A stretch of 64,000 nucleotides of DNA from Bacillota bacterium (GTDB lineage: Bacteria; Bacillota; UBA4882; UBA8346). The notes under the pieces are model-generated. The model had not been told where the DNA came from. It saw nothing but the letters and a program-made list of their open reading frames with translations, and did no database searches. This document shows, one piece after another, positions 42,136 to 51,313 of the stretch (within the stretch, counting starts at the first letter, position 1; each line of letters starts with the position of its first letter). A program made the translations under genes and the position numbers. The DNA is taken from positions 1-64,000 of the forward strand of contig JAEZJQ010000126.1 of the NCBI GenBank assembly GCA_023436305.1, written 5' to 3'.

Positions 42136-42180
42136 TATACAAAAATAGTTGGGGGCAAAAACTCCAGCTATTTTTGTATA
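42136..42180 (+). terminator. Terminator-like stem after metK
   Basis: TATACAAAAATAG at 42136-42148 and CTATTTTTGTATA at 42168-42180 form a 13-base perfect stem, extended by a few more pairs near the loop. The A and T runs are inside the arms. Confidence 0.6.
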
Positions 42181-42316
42181 AATCCAACCGTTAAGAAGAC
42201 TCCGTTCTTATAAATCTTTGAATTATCGTTTCACTACAATATGGTATAAAGTTCGGTAGCGACCTTGCCGAATAAGAAAAGTAGTTATCATAAATTGGTA
42301 ATAAAGAGGCGAGGTT

Positions 42317-43000
42317 ATGCCATTAATCAAAATATTAGTCATTGATGGCCAAAATATCGGGGGCCAAAGTTTAACGGAAATGATTGATCGTGATAAGGAT
42401 TTCAAGGTCATCGGCAAAATTTTTTATAATAAAGATACGGTTGCCGTGGCGGAAACCTTTAAACCGCATGTGGTAATCATTGATTTTAATGTGGTTGAAA
42501 AAAAAAGTATCGAACTTACGGAAAAAATTAAACAAAAATTACCGGACGCCAATATCCTGGCTTTAACCTTCGATACGGACCAGCATCGTTTTTATCGGAT
42601 TATTAAAGCGGGCGCCTTGGGATATATTTTAAAAGATTCCGATCCGGAAACTTTTTTTGAGGCCATTCGTACAGTGGCCCGGGGAGATGCTTATATCCAA
42701 CCATATTTATTATCAAAACTCCTTACCGAGTTCCGGCAATTGGCCAGTGAAAAACAAATGATTTCATCGGAACACGGTTTAACCCAAAGGGAACTGGAGA
42801 TTGTAAGCTTTATCGCCCGGGGTAAAAGTAATAAAGACATTGCCGCCAAATTATATATCAGTGAAAAAACCGTTAAAAACCATGTCAGTAACATTTTAAA
42901 AAAAATGGGTTTGGCGGACCGTACCCAGGTAGCGGTCTATGCTCATCAAAAAGGATTCACTTCTCCCAAACACCGCCGCGCCGAAGAACTCTCAAAATAA
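42317..43000 (+). CDS. LuxR/NarL-family response regulator
   Basis: A 227-residue response regulator. The receiver domain occupies residues 1-120, with the phosphorylation site Asp56 in VVIIDFNV, a single acidic residue (Asp10) at the N-terminal pocket, and a Lys in LGYILKDSD. The C-terminal LuxR-type helix-turn-helix (about 153-215) reads LTQRELEIVSFIARGKSNKD followed by ISEKTVKNHVSNILKKMG. No histidine kinase gene is adjacent, so it is an orphan regulator here. The pocket normally has two acidic residues, so phosphorylation may be weak. Confidence 0.9.
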   Translation: MPLIKILVIDGQNIGGQSLTEMIDRDKDFKVIGKIFYNKDTVAVAETFKPHVVIIDFNVVEKKSIELTEKIKQKLPDANILALTFDTDQHRFYRIIKAGALGYILKDSDPETFFEAIRTVARGDAYIQPYLLSKLLTEFRQLASEKQMISSEHGLTQRELEIVSFIARGKSNKDIAAKLYISEKTVKNHVSNILKKMGLADRTQVAVYAHQKGFTSPKHRRAEELSK

Positions 43001-43099
43001 AGTCACAGTTCCAGCAAAGTAAAAACGGTAATATAATAAATCAACGTTTCCGCTGAAATGATTTTTACGACGAAGTCAAGTTTATTTTAGGGGGCTATT

Positions 43100-44776
43100 A
43101 TGGATAACACAGCAAATCAACTACTGTTTCAATTGCCGGACGGTTCTGCTTATTCATGTCCCACTGAAACTCCATTTCGGAAAATCGCGGGCGAGCTTCA
43201 ATCACGTTACGCTTCACCCATTGTGGCTTTGAAATTAAATAACGAATTTCACGATCTCATGTTTATCCCGAAAACCGGCGGCAAGCTGATACCGATTGAT
43301 CTTTCCAGCCAGGACGGGATCAGGGTCTATTCCCGAAGCCTTTGCTTGGTTTTAATCCGGGCGGCCGATGAAATTTACCCGGATTGTGAAGTCCATATCG
43401 AGCATTCATTGAGCAAGGGGCTTTACTGTGAGATTAAGATTTCGAATAATCAGCCCTTTACCGAAAAAGATTTATCCTTGATCAAAGAAAGAATGACCCA
43501 AATTATTCAAGCGGATGTGCCCATCATCAAAGAAACCATCCCCTTGCAAGAAGCGATTGAGATTTTTAAAAAGCGCCGCCAAAATGACAAGGTTCAATTA
43601 TTACAGTTTAAGAAAAAACCGGAAATCCACATATATCGTTGTGGCGATTACGTCGACTATTTCTACGGGCATATGCTGCCGTCCACCGGTTATTTGCAGG
43701 TCTTTGATCTGAAATATTATTTTCCGGGTTTTATTTTACGGTTTCCCACTATCGAAAATCCTACTGTTTTGCCACCGTTTCAAGAACAGCGGAAATTAGC
43801 GCATATCTATTATGAATATGAAAAATGGGGCGACATTCTGGAAGTCGGTGAAGTTGGAGCTTTCAATAAATTGATCGCCGGAGGAAAAGGCGGTGAATTA
43901 ATCCGGATTGCCGAAGCGTTGCATGAAAAAAAGATTGCCGAGATCGCCGATTTAATTGCGGTGGATCGGCAAAGAATCCGTTTGATTTTAATTGCCGGTC
44001 CTTCCTCATCCGGTAAGACGACTTTTGCGCAACGGCTGGCTGTGCAATTAAGGGTAAATGGTCTAAAACCGATTTCCATATCGATTGATAATTATTTCGT
44101 TGATCGTAAACATACTCCTATTGGCGCCAATGGTTTACCGGATTACGAATGTTTGGAAGCCATTGATGTGGAACTTTTCAATAACGATTTGATGGCTTTA
44201 ATTCAAGGTTTTTCAGTGGTTTTGCCGTACTATAACTTTCAAACGGGCAATCGGGAACCGGGCAAGGAAGCCATACAGATTGCCAAAAGCCAACCGATTA
44301 TCATTGAAGGGATTCATGGTTTAAACGATAAGCTGACCTCTGCCATTCCTAAAGACAATAAGTTTAAGATTTACATTAGCGCTTTAACGCAGTTGAACAT
44401 CGATTATCATAACCGGATTCCTACCACCGACAACCGGATTATCCGCCGGACTGTCCGTGATAGCCAGTTTCGCAGCCATGACGCTTTAAAAACCATTAGT
44501 TTATGGCCCATGGTGCGCGCTGGGGAGGAAGCCCATATCTTTCCTTTCCAGGAAGAGGCGGATGTCATGTTTAACTCCGCGCTAATTTACGAATTAGCGG
44601 TTTTGAAACGCTTTGCCGAACCGTTATTCCGGAAAATCACTCCCGAATATCCGGAGTTTGCCGAAGCCAAACGACTCCTGAAATTTTTAGATTACTTTTT
44701 ACCACTGGATGATTCCGAAGTTCCCATCAATTCGATTTTAAGGGAGTTCATCGGCAACAGCTGTTTTAAAGGTTGA
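43100..44776 (+). CDS. Uridine kinase-like protein with TGS/ThrRS-like N-terminus
   Basis: A 558-residue protein. The N-terminal 260 residues resemble the TGS and second domains of threonyl-tRNA synthetase (for example YFYGHMLPSTGYLQVFDLKY), and the C-terminal 270 residues are a uridine kinase/phosphoribulokinase-type domain. The P-loop is GPSSSGKTT at 300-308 and SIDNYFVDR is the nucleoside-binding segment. This architecture is widespread in clostridia and annotated as nucleoside kinase. It probably phosphorylates uridine/cytidine or a related nucleoside with ATP or GTP. No tRNA synthetase catalytic core is present. Confidence 0.88.
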   Translation: MDNTANQLLFQLPDGSAYSCPTETPFRKIAGELQSRYASPIVALKLNNEFHDLMFIPKTGGKLIPIDLSSQDGIRVYSRSLCLVLIRAADEIYPDCEVHIEHSLSKGLYCEIKISNNQPFTEKDLSLIKERMTQIIQADVPIIKETIPLQEAIEIFKKRRQNDKVQLLQFKKKPEIHIYRCGDYVDYFYGHMLPSTGYLQVFDLKYYFPGFILRFPTIENPTVLPPFQEQRKLAHIYYEYEKWGDILEVGEVGAFNKLIAGGKGGELIRIAEALHEKKIAEIADLIAVDRQRIRLILIAGPSSSGKTTFAQRLAVQLRVNGLKPISISIDNYFVDRKHTPIGANGLPDYECLEAIDVELFNNDLMALIQGFSVVLPYYNFQTGNREPGKEAIQIAKSQPIIIEGIHGLNDKLTSAIPKDNKFKIYISALTQLNIDYHNRIPTTDNRIIRRTVRDSQFRSHDALKTISLWPMVRAGEEAHIFPFQEEADVMFNSALIYELAVLKRFAEPLFRKITPEYPEFAEAKRLLKFLDYFLPLDDSEVPINSILREFIGNSCFKG

Positions 44777-44864
44777 GTACCGTAATATTAAGGTTTTTCA
44801 TAGGTGGTAACTTGACTTATTGAAAAGATTAATGTTAAAATAAACTGAAGTAAATTTTACCGCA

Positions 44865-44906
44865 ATCCGGAATTATGATCTCAATCTAACTTCCGGATAG
44901 TTTTTT
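44865..44906 (+). terminator. Terminator after the nucleoside-kinase-like gene
   Basis: ATCCGGAA at 44865-44872 pairs with TTCCGGAT at 44891-44898, followed by AGTTTTTT. Confidence 0.75.
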
Positions 44907-45023
44907 GTTATTTATGAGCATGCGCGCATTATCCATAAAATCGGTTTTGAAATACAAACTTGCCGGATTGTTCCGAATTTTAGATTCGTTTAAATAATTA
45001 TTAACAATATGGAGGTTGTATCA

Positions 45024-46358
45024 ATGGGATTACGGGGCACGATGAAAATAAATTCCAATGGCCATCTGGAGATTGGCGGATGTGATACGGTAACGCTAGC
45101 CCAACAGTTTGGCACTCCTTTATACGTTTTGGATGAAGCTTCCGTACGGTCACAATGCCGGGCTTACCGGGAGGAATTGGCGAATACATATCATCCTGAA
45201 GCCACTGTAATATACGCAAGCAAAGCCTTAATGACTTCCGCCATGTGCGGTATTATTCATCAGGAGGGTCTGGGTCTTGATGTGGTTTCCGGCGGGGAAC
45301 TTTACACCGCGTATAAAGCAGGCTTCCCGCTTTCCAAGGTCTTTTTTCACGGCAACAATAAATCCCCGGAAGAATTGCAAATGGCGCTGGAATACGGGGT
45401 AGGATATATCGTGGTTGATAACCAGTATGAGCTTGAGAATGTGAATCGTCTCGCAGCCAGCCATGGAATCCGGGCCAAAATTCTCTTCCGGGTGACGCCC
45501 GGGATCGAAGCCCATACCCATTCGTATACTCAAACCGGCCAACAGGATTCCAAATTTGGCCTGGGGATTGTTGATGGCGTGGCGGAACAGGTTATAATTC
45601 GAGCGCTTGATTTGCCGGGAGTGGAGGTGGTTGGGTTACACTGTCATATCGGTTCGCAAATCTTTGATATTCAACCTTACGAGTTAGCGGTGAAAGTGAT
45701 GTTCGATTTTATGGAAAAACTGCGCGCCCAGGCCGGTTTTGTGGCTAAAATGCTGGATATGGGCGGTGGTTTAGGGGTTGTCTATCATGAAAGTGACGAA
45801 CCGGCTTCCGTGAAAAACTGTGTATCATTAATCACTACTGCGGTGAAAAAGGAAGCGGCTGCCCGGAACTATCCGTTACCTCATCTGGTCTTGGAACCAG
45901 GCCGGTCCCTGGTGGGCGAAGCGGGTATCACTTTGTACACGGTGGGCAGCATTAAAGAAATTCCCAACATCCGTTGTTATATGGCCGTGGACGGCGGTAT
46001 GGCCGATAATCCACGGGTTGCGTTATACCAGGCGGAATACGAAGGCGTATTGGCCAATAAAGCCAATCAAAAACCCGAAAAGTTAGTTACCGTAACCGGT
46101 AAATGTTGTGAATCGGGGGATATGCTGATCTGGGATGTGAAGCTCGCCGATCCCCAGCCCGGTGACATTATGGCTATATTTACCACCGGCGCCTATAATT
46201 ATTCCATGGCCAGCAATTATAATCGTTTGCCCCGCCCGGCCATGGTCCTGGTCAATCAAGGAAAAGCTGATTTGATCGTTGCCCGGGAAACTTATGCGGA
46301 CTTAATTTCGTTAGATAGAGTACCGGAACGATTGCAACCAACGCTGGCCACAATCTGA
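45024..46358 (+). CDS. lysA: Diaminopimelate decarboxylase
   Basis: A 444-residue PLP-dependent decarboxylase that makes L-lysine from meso-diaminopimelate. The PLP Lys lies in VIYASKALM, and other family motifs are FHGNNKSPEEL, GLHCHIGSQIFD, LVLEPGRSLVGEAG and GKCCESGDML, the last contributing the catalytic Cys from the partner subunit. GGAGG at 45011-45015 is eight bases from the ATG at 45024; the ATG at 45009 precedes it and is rejected. It leads a housekeeping run that includes an M50 protease and scpAB, a gene order common in clostridia. Confidence 0.96.
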   Translation: MGLRGTMKINSNGHLEIGGCDTVTLAQQFGTPLYVLDEASVRSQCRAYREELANTYHPEATVIYASKALMTSAMCGIIHQEGLGLDVVSGGELYTAYKAGFPLSKVFFHGNNKSPEELQMALEYGVGYIVVDNQYELENVNRLAASHGIRAKILFRVTPGIEAHTHSYTQTGQQDSKFGLGIVDGVAEQVIIRALDLPGVEVVGLHCHIGSQIFDIQPYELAVKVMFDFMEKLRAQAGFVAKMLDMGGGLGVVYHESDEPASVKNCVSLITTAVKKEAAARNYPLPHLVLEPGRSLVGEAGITLYTVGSIKEIPNIRCYMAVDGGMADNPRVALYQAEYEGVLANKANQKPEKLVTVTGKCCESGDMLIWDVKLADPQPGDIMAIFTTGAYNYSMASNYNRLPRPAMVLVNQGKADLIVARETYADLISLDRVPERLQPTLATI

Positions 46359-46404
46359 GCTGATCCGAAGCTTTCAGTTCGAATCCATTTCGAAGGAGTT
46401 TTGA

Positions 46405-47022
46405 ATGTCTAATTTTAATCTCTGGAATTTGCTTTTGCCATTACCGTGGATTATCCTTGGTTTGTCATTCCATGAATTTTGCCATGCATGGGTATCGAAC
46501 CGGCTCGGTGATCCCTTACCCGAACAGCAGGGGCGATTAACTTTAAATCCATTAAAACATATTGACCCCATTGGTTTGATTGCCATCGTTCTCTTTCGGT
46601 TCGGGTGGGCAAAACCGGTCGAGATTAATCCCCGTTATTATAAAAATCCGCTACGAGATACAGTATGGGTTTCCTTGGCTGGACCCGTGGGTAATTTTAT
46701 TCTAGCCTTGTTATTTACTGTAATCATACGAGTCATGCCACTTTTTAATATCTCCGATCAGCTTATCAACTATATGGGCATCGGGCTTTATTTTTCATTG
46801 GCGCTTGGTTTCTTTAATTTGCTGCCTATACCCCCGCTTGACGGTTCAAAAATACTGCGTTATTTTTTAAAAGGTTCAGCTGGTTATCAGTTTGATCGGT
46901 TAGAACCATACGGATTTTTTATTTTAATTATTTTACTAATTATTCCAGGCTTTCAAAGATTGTTGTTTAGTAGCATTTATATTCTGTCCGTTTTATTAGG
47001 CGGGCGGATGATCATATTTTAA
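46405..47022 (+). CDS. Site-2-protease-like M50 peptidase
   Basis: A 205-residue membrane metalloprotease of the M50B (YwhC/FtsH-neighbour) type. The zinc motif HEFCH is at 23-27 in the first membrane segment and the third ligand region is NLLPIPPLDGSKIL near 145. Four or five membrane helices are visible. Proteins of this family cleave transmembrane segments of regulatory proteins. It sits between lysA and the HD-domain gene, as in many clostridial genomes. Substrates are unknown. Confidence 0.9.
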   Translation: MSNFNLWNLLLPLPWIILGLSFHEFCHAWVSNRLGDPLPEQQGRLTLNPLKHIDPIGLIAIVLFRFGWAKPVEINPRYYKNPLRDTVWVSLAGPVGNFILALLFTVIIRVMPLFNISDQLINYMGIGLYFSLALGFFNLLPIPPLDGSKILRYFLKGSAGYQFDRLEPYGFFILIILLIIPGFQRLLFSSIYILSVLLGGRMIIF

Positions 47023-47072
47023 GAGGATTCCATGGAAGGAAAAGGTATCCAAAGATTTGAGGTGTATTGATT

Positions 47073-47597
47073 GTGGGTTTTTTAAAACGGCTTGGTTCCT
47101 GGAACACCAAATTAACCGGGCAAGATATTCAGATAATTGACACATACTTGGATGATTCCGGTAAATTTTTATTTTATCAAATGAGCCGGTTGGATCAGCA
47201 TCATGCGCTGGCGGTCACCCGGGCTATTATAACCGAGTTGAAAGATTCGGCTTCGTCCGAGGATTATGACACCTTGATTAAAGCGGCATTACTCCATGAT
47301 GTGGGAAAGGTCCGGGGCGATTTTAGTTTTTTAAGCCGTATTTTGGTGGGTTTGGTGAAACGAATCAGTCCGACTATACGCGGCAAATTGGCTTTTACCA
47401 ATCCCAATACTTACTGGGAAAAGATACGGTATGGTTTTTATGTTGATTTAATTCATCCGCTCAGGGGGGCGCATATGGCCAAAATCTTCGGAATCGAGCC
47501 GGCAATTGTGGAAATGATCCGACATCATCACGATCCGCCGCTGAAAGGGCAAAGCTCCGAACTGGCCCTGCTTCAAAAAGCGGACAGCAAGAATTAA
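47073..47597 (+). CDS. HD-domain protein
   Basis: A 174-residue metal-dependent phosphohydrolase of the HD superfamily. The metal ligands are seen in DQHHALAVTRAI, LLHDVGKVRG (His-Asp pair) and MIRHHHDPP. Such small HD proteins hydrolyse nucleotides or cyclic dinucleotides; which one cannot be told. GAGGTG at 47059-47064 is eight bases from the GTG at 47073, preferred to the TTG at 47067. Its stop is seven bases before scpA, so it is co-transcribed with the condensin-accessory genes. Confidence 0.85.
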   Translation: MGFLKRLGSWNTKLTGQDIQIIDTYLDDSGKFLFYQMSRLDQHHALAVTRAIITELKDSASSEDYDTLIKAALLHDVGKVRGDFSFLSRILVGLVKRISPTIRGKLAFTNPNTYWEKIRYGFYVDLIHPLRGAHMAKIFGIEPAIVEMIRHHHDPPLKGQSSELALLQKADSKN

Positions 47598-47603
47598 TAT
47601 CCA

Positions 47604-48338
47604 ATGGATTATGAGATTCAACTTGACGTTTTTCAGGGTCCTCTGGATTTGCTATTGCATTTAATTGAAAAAAATGAAATTGATATTTATAATATTCCCA
47701 TCGCTTTAATCACTGATCAATACTTGGGATACATTCATACAATCCAAATGTTGAATTTAGAGATGGTGGGTGACTTTTTAGTGATGGCCGCAACCTTGAT
47801 GCAGATTAAAGCCAAGATGTTGTTGCCGCAAACCAATGTAAGCGAGGATGATAATCCGGAAGAGGAAGACCCCCGCTTGGAACTAGCCCATAAATTAATT
47901 GAATATAAAAAGATAAAGGAAGCCTCACTTAGTTTGCAAGCCTTGGAAGGCCAGCAACTTAAAATATATACCCGCACCAGTGGCGAATTTGCCGATCTAA
48001 AGGTGGTTCCTGATGGCGACCCGTTAAAGAACTTATCGATCTGGGATCTGATGGACGCCTTTAAAACCGTGTTGGACAGCCTGGATGTCAAACCGATTGC
48101 CGCGGTTCCCAAAGAAGAAATTTCAATCCGGCAACGGATGACCGAAATTTTCGATTTACTGACCCAAGAGAAGAAAGTTTTTTTTAAAACTGTTTTTAAA
48201 AACTTAAAAACTAAAATCGCTTTAATTACTTGTTTTTTAGCGGTACTGGAACTGATGCGGTTACATAAAATAAGCGCTTACCAAGATGATATCTTTGGAG
48301 AAATCACATTAACATTGATTGAAGAGCAATCCCATTGA
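47604..48338 (+). CDS. scpA: Segregation and condensation protein A
   Basis: A 244-residue kleisin that joins SMC and ScpB in the bacterial condensin complex for chromosome compaction and segregation. The N-terminal SMC-binding part is diagnostic (FQGPLDLLLHLIEKNEIDIY), followed by YLVMAATL-like helices, an acidic linker (SEDDNPEEEDPRLELAHKL) and a C-terminal winged helix around VFFKTVFKNLKTKIALITCF. There is no clear strong ribosome binding site; translation may be coupled to the HD gene. scpB follows after 129 bases that contain a 16-bp palindrome. Confidence 0.95.
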   Translation: MDYEIQLDVFQGPLDLLLHLIEKNEIDIYNIPIALITDQYLGYIHTIQMLNLEMVGDFLVMAATLMQIKAKMLLPQTNVSEDDNPEEEDPRLELAHKLIEYKKIKEASLSLQALEGQQLKIYTRTSGEFADLKVVPDGDPLKNLSIWDLMDAFKTVLDSLDVKPIAAVPKEEISIRQRMTEIFDLLTQEKKVFFKTVFKNLKTKIALITCFLAVLELMRLHKISAYQDDIFGEITLTLIEEQSH

Positions 48339-48340
48339 CA

Positions 48341-48356
48341 ATTAACAATTGTTAAT
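48341..48356. repeat. 16-bp palindrome between scpA and scpB
   Basis: ATTAACAATTGTTAAT is self-complementary and lies three bases after the scpA stop. The following 100 bases carry tandem-like TTCATTGT/ACTGTTCACTG units and no gene. Confidence 0.65.
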
Positions 48357-48467
48357 GTAACTCCTTACAATTATTATATTTTTAAATGGTTATATTTAAT
48401 CACCGGAGTAATAATTCATTGTTCATTGTAAACTGTTCACTGATAACTATAAAAGAGGGTTGTTTCT

Positions 48468-49040
48468 TTGAACTTAACCACGGCACGCGCGATAACTGAA
48501 GCATTGATTTTTGCTTCATCGGAACCAATTTCCATCAAAACCATGGCAACGATTATTGGCGTGAATGAACATACGCTGAAGCAAATGATCATTGATCTTA
48601 TGGAAGATTACCGGCAAAAACAATGTGGAATTCAGATCATTGAAGTGGCTAACGGCTATCAATTTGCCACCAATCCGGAATATGCGGTTTATATTGAAAA
48701 ACTGCAGAAAATACCCCGTAATATCGGTTTATCTCAGGCTGCCATTGAAACTTTGGCGATAGTCGCCTATAAACAGCCGATTACCAAAGCTGAAATAGAA
48801 GCATTACGGGGGGTCAGCATCGAAAGCTCCCTGGCGACATTGGTTGATAAAAGTTTGATTGAAGAGGTCGGGCGCAAAGAAACTCCCGGACGGCCAATTC
48901 TTTATGGTACGACGAAACGTTTTTTGAAGTATTTTGGATTGAGTGATCTTAACGAATTGCCGAAAATCCCGGAATGGATCGAATCCGGAATGATAAAATA
49001 CGAAAGTACGCAAACACAGGAGGTAGATAATATTGAGTAA
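48468..49040 (+). CDS. scpB: Segregation and condensation protein B
   Basis: A 190-residue ScpB, two winged-helix domains that dimerise and bind ScpA. The conserved block is LSQAAIETLAIVAYKQPITK followed by AEIEALRGVSIESSLATL, and the second conserved part is ETPGRPILYGTTKRFLKYFG. The start is TTG with GAGGG upstream. The end overlaps the next small membrane-protein gene by eight bases. Confidence 0.95.
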   Translation: MNLTTARAITEALIFASSEPISIKTMATIIGVNEHTLKQMIIDLMEDYRQKQCGIQIIEVANGYQFATNPEYAVYIEKLQKIPRNIGLSQAAIETLAIVAYKQPITKAEIEALRGVSIESSLATLVDKSLIEEVGRKETPGRPILYGTTKRFLKYFGLSDLNELPKIPEWIESGMIKYESTQTQEVDNIE

Positions 49041-49374
49041 ACCGTTTAAAAATTGGTTTCAGAAACATGTAGTAAGGGATAATAATTATTATTGGGGGAT
49101 ATTCCTGTTAATATTGGGAATACTTTCATTAGGCTTGTATTTACTCTTTGATTTGATGGGAATTTTTGACGCCTTTCAACCGCTATCCTTTTTGATTACC
49201 TTTTTAATTTGTGGCTGGGGGTTTGTATTATTGTGGAAGAGTGATAATGATTTTCGTTTTAAACAAGCCCAGCAAAAAATTGACGAACTGGAAAGCAAAC
49301 TGGCTTATTCACGGTTATTTATCGTACCCCCCCGTCAATTGAAACGGAATCGCGCTCACGCGCGGATGCGGTAG
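49033..49374 (+). CDS. Small two-helix membrane protein
   Basis: A 113-residue protein with two hydrophobic segments (about 22-44 and 50-68) and a soluble C-terminal helix rich in charged residues (FRFKQAQQKIDELESKL), possibly a short coiled coil. I do not recognise the family. The TTG start lies inside the end of scpB, with AGGAGG ten bases upstream, so it is translated with scpB. Both termini are probably cytoplasmic. Confidence 0.7.
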   Translation: MSKPFKNWFQKHVVRDNNYYWGIFLLILGILSLGLYLLFDLMGIFDAFQPLSFLITFLICGWGFVLLWKSDNDFRFKQAQQKIDELESKLAYSRLFIVPPRQLKRNRAHARMR

Positions 49375-49380
49375 ATCCGG

Positions 49381-50556
49381 ATGTTTTCAGTTGCCTGGGG
49401 GAAAGTTGTCTCTATCATTCAAGATTCCTTGGAGATTCAAGAACTCTTGGTCTCAATCCAGGGAAAGAACCAGCCGGAGCGCGCTTATAATTACCCTGCG
49501 CTTTACCGGAAAATCGGGGCCGGGGAAACGGTTTTATTAAACACCAATGCCGTTAAGCTGGGACTTGGAACCGGTGGACGACATTTTGTAATCCCTTATT
49601 CGGAGACAGATCCGGCAAATTCTCCGGAAGAGTCTTCGGAGAGCTTACCCGTGGACGATCTGGTTTCCCGGCGCCATCATGGACATATTATGAAATTACG
49701 TTATACTCCGTGGCAGTTTCCGGTCTTGGCCGTGGAGGAAGAGGCCAGCCCTTACCATGAACAATTAAAATCCATAACGGCGCTCGATGGGACTCCTGTG
49801 GTTGCCGCCCCCTTGCATAGTATGCTGCCGGGAATCATCCTTGGATTTCGGGCGCTTTGGCTATCAAGCGGCCGGAAATTGAATCCTAAAATCGTGTACG
49901 TGATGACCGACGGGGCGGCTCTGCCCATTACCTTAAGCAATATTGTTCGTGAATTAAAGGATAAACATCTTTTGGATTTAACAATTACCACTGGACATGC
50001 CTTTGGCGGTGATTTGGAAGCGGTGAGCATCCCTTCGGCGTTACAGGCGGCGCGTGGGGTGGGAAATGCCGATCTAATCATCGTCGCTTTGGGTCCCGGA
50101 ATTGTAGGAACCGGCACCGCTTTGGGTTTTAGCAGCATCGAACAATCTTGGGTAGTTGATGTAGTCACTCATCTTCAAGGTTATCCTATTACTGTTCCCC
50201 GGATCAGTGAGGCTGATCCCCGGGAGCGGCATTTGGGTATCAGTCATCATACCCTCACAATTTTGGAGTTTGCCAATCACCCGTCTTCCCTAGCGATTTC
50301 CAACTCAATGCCCCAAACGCTGAAACAACGGCTCTGTCATCAGTTATCGGAACACAATTTTTTGACCAAACATTTTATCTGGATGACCGACGATCCTCCA
50401 GCCCAACAATTATTCCAGGAAGTCCAAATGGAAGTCAAGTCCATGGGCCGCGGCGTAACCCAAGACCCGGCCTTTTTTCAAGCCACCGTATCCGCCGGAT
50501 ACTTGGCCGCCACTGTGGCCACTGGCAAGTTGGCAACACTAACGCGGATTCAATAA
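49381..50556 (+). CDS. DUF3866 family protein
   Basis: A 391-residue protein matching the DUF3866 family of Firmicutes and Actinobacteria, whose function is unknown. Characteristic segments are MKLRYTPWQFPVLAVEEEAS, HSMLPGIILGFRAL, VYVMTDGAALPIT, GHAFGGDLEAVSIPSALQAA and IVALGPGIVGTGTALGFSSI. The protein looks soluble with a Rossmann-like core. The start follows the previous stop by six bases. Members usually lie near NUDIX, spoIIM and xerD genes, as here. Confidence 0.88.
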   Translation: MFSVAWGKVVSIIQDSLEIQELLVSIQGKNQPERAYNYPALYRKIGAGETVLLNTNAVKLGLGTGGRHFVIPYSETDPANSPEESSESLPVDDLVSRRHHGHIMKLRYTPWQFPVLAVEEEASPYHEQLKSITALDGTPVVAAPLHSMLPGIILGFRALWLSSGRKLNPKIVYVMTDGAALPITLSNIVRELKDKHLLDLTITTGHAFGGDLEAVSIPSALQAARGVGNADLIIVALGPGIVGTGTALGFSSIEQSWVVDVVTHLQGYPITVPRISEADPRERHLGISHHTLTILEFANHPSSLAISNSMPQTLKQRLCHQLSEHNFLTKHFIWMTDDPPAQQLFQEVQMEVKSMGRGVTQDPAFFQATVSAGYLAATVATGKLATLTRIQ

Positions 50557-50602
50557 AGTATTCGTTTAACGAGAAAAATATGAAGAAACCGAGGCACGCC
50601 CC

Positions 50603-51142
50603 ATGACGGACCTAATTGAAATCCCGCAACAAAAAGAATTGATTTATAAAGGAAACTATTTGGAATTTCACCGGGATCATGTGTTGCTGCCCAATGGAAA
50701 AACTTCAACCCGGGAATATTTGCACCACCCCGGGGCTATTGCCGCGGTTCCATTACTGGATACCGGAGAAGTGGTGATGGTGAAACAATTTCGTTATCCC
50801 ACCGGCTCGGTTATTTTAGAGATACCCGCCGGGAAACTGGAACCGGATGAGAACCCGCTGGATGCCGTACGGCGTGAATTAATTGAAGAAATCGGTTATG
50901 AACCGGGACAGGTGATTCATTTGGCTTCGGTATGGACCACTCCGGGCTTCACGGACGAAATCATCCATCTTTACCTGGCCAGAGAATTAAATCCCTGCCC
51001 AGTCCATTTGGATGAAGATGAATTCTTAGAAATCATTATCATGAGCAAACCGGAATTGTTGGAATTGCTCAACAGCCCTGGTGTGATTGACGGTAAAACA
51101 ACCCTCGCTTTAGCCTTGGCGCAAATGCGTAATTTATGGTAA
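50603..51142 (+). CDS. NUDIX hydrolase (ADP-ribose pyrophosphatase type)
   Basis: A 179-residue NUDIX enzyme, most like ADP-ribose pyrophosphatase NudF, which cuts ADP-ribose to AMP and ribose 5-phosphate with magnesium. The NUDIX box runs from Gly77 to Tyr99 and keeps all key residues, including Arg91-Glu92 and Glu95-Glu96. The N-terminal domain-swapping part (REYLHHPGAIAAVPLLDTGE) and VKQFRYP match the family. A terminator hairpin follows shortly after the stop. Confidence 0.92.
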   Translation: MTDLIEIPQQKELIYKGNYLEFHRDHVLLPNGKTSTREYLHHPGAIAAVPLLDTGEVVMVKQFRYPTGSVILEIPAGKLEPDENPLDAVRRELIEEIGYEPGQVIHLASVWTTPGFTDEIIHLYLARELNPCPVHLDEDEFLEIIIMSKPELLELLNSPGVIDGKTTLALALAQMRNLW

Positions 51143-51157
51143 CAAATGTTTTGCCTG

Positions 51158-51235
51158 GGAATACAGAACATAGAATATTGAATCCAGAAGCAAAAAAGAC
51201 AATATTCTTTTTTATTCCGACTTCTGACTACTGAT
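51158..51235. repeat. Intergenic repeat with GAATACAGAA motif; includes terminator
   Basis: GAATATTG at 51173-51180 pairs with CAATATTC at 51200-51207 and six T follow, which terminates the NUDIX gene. The surrounding words GAATACAGAA and (reverse strand) CAGAAGTCGG recur at 58978-59060, so this belongs to a dispersed intergenic repeat type. Confidence 0.55.
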
Positions 51236-51313
51236 ATGTAATATTTTATCGATCATTGGCATATATTTCTTTTCCGGACCATAAATTGTAAGGTGGACAA
51301 GGGAGGGGAATCG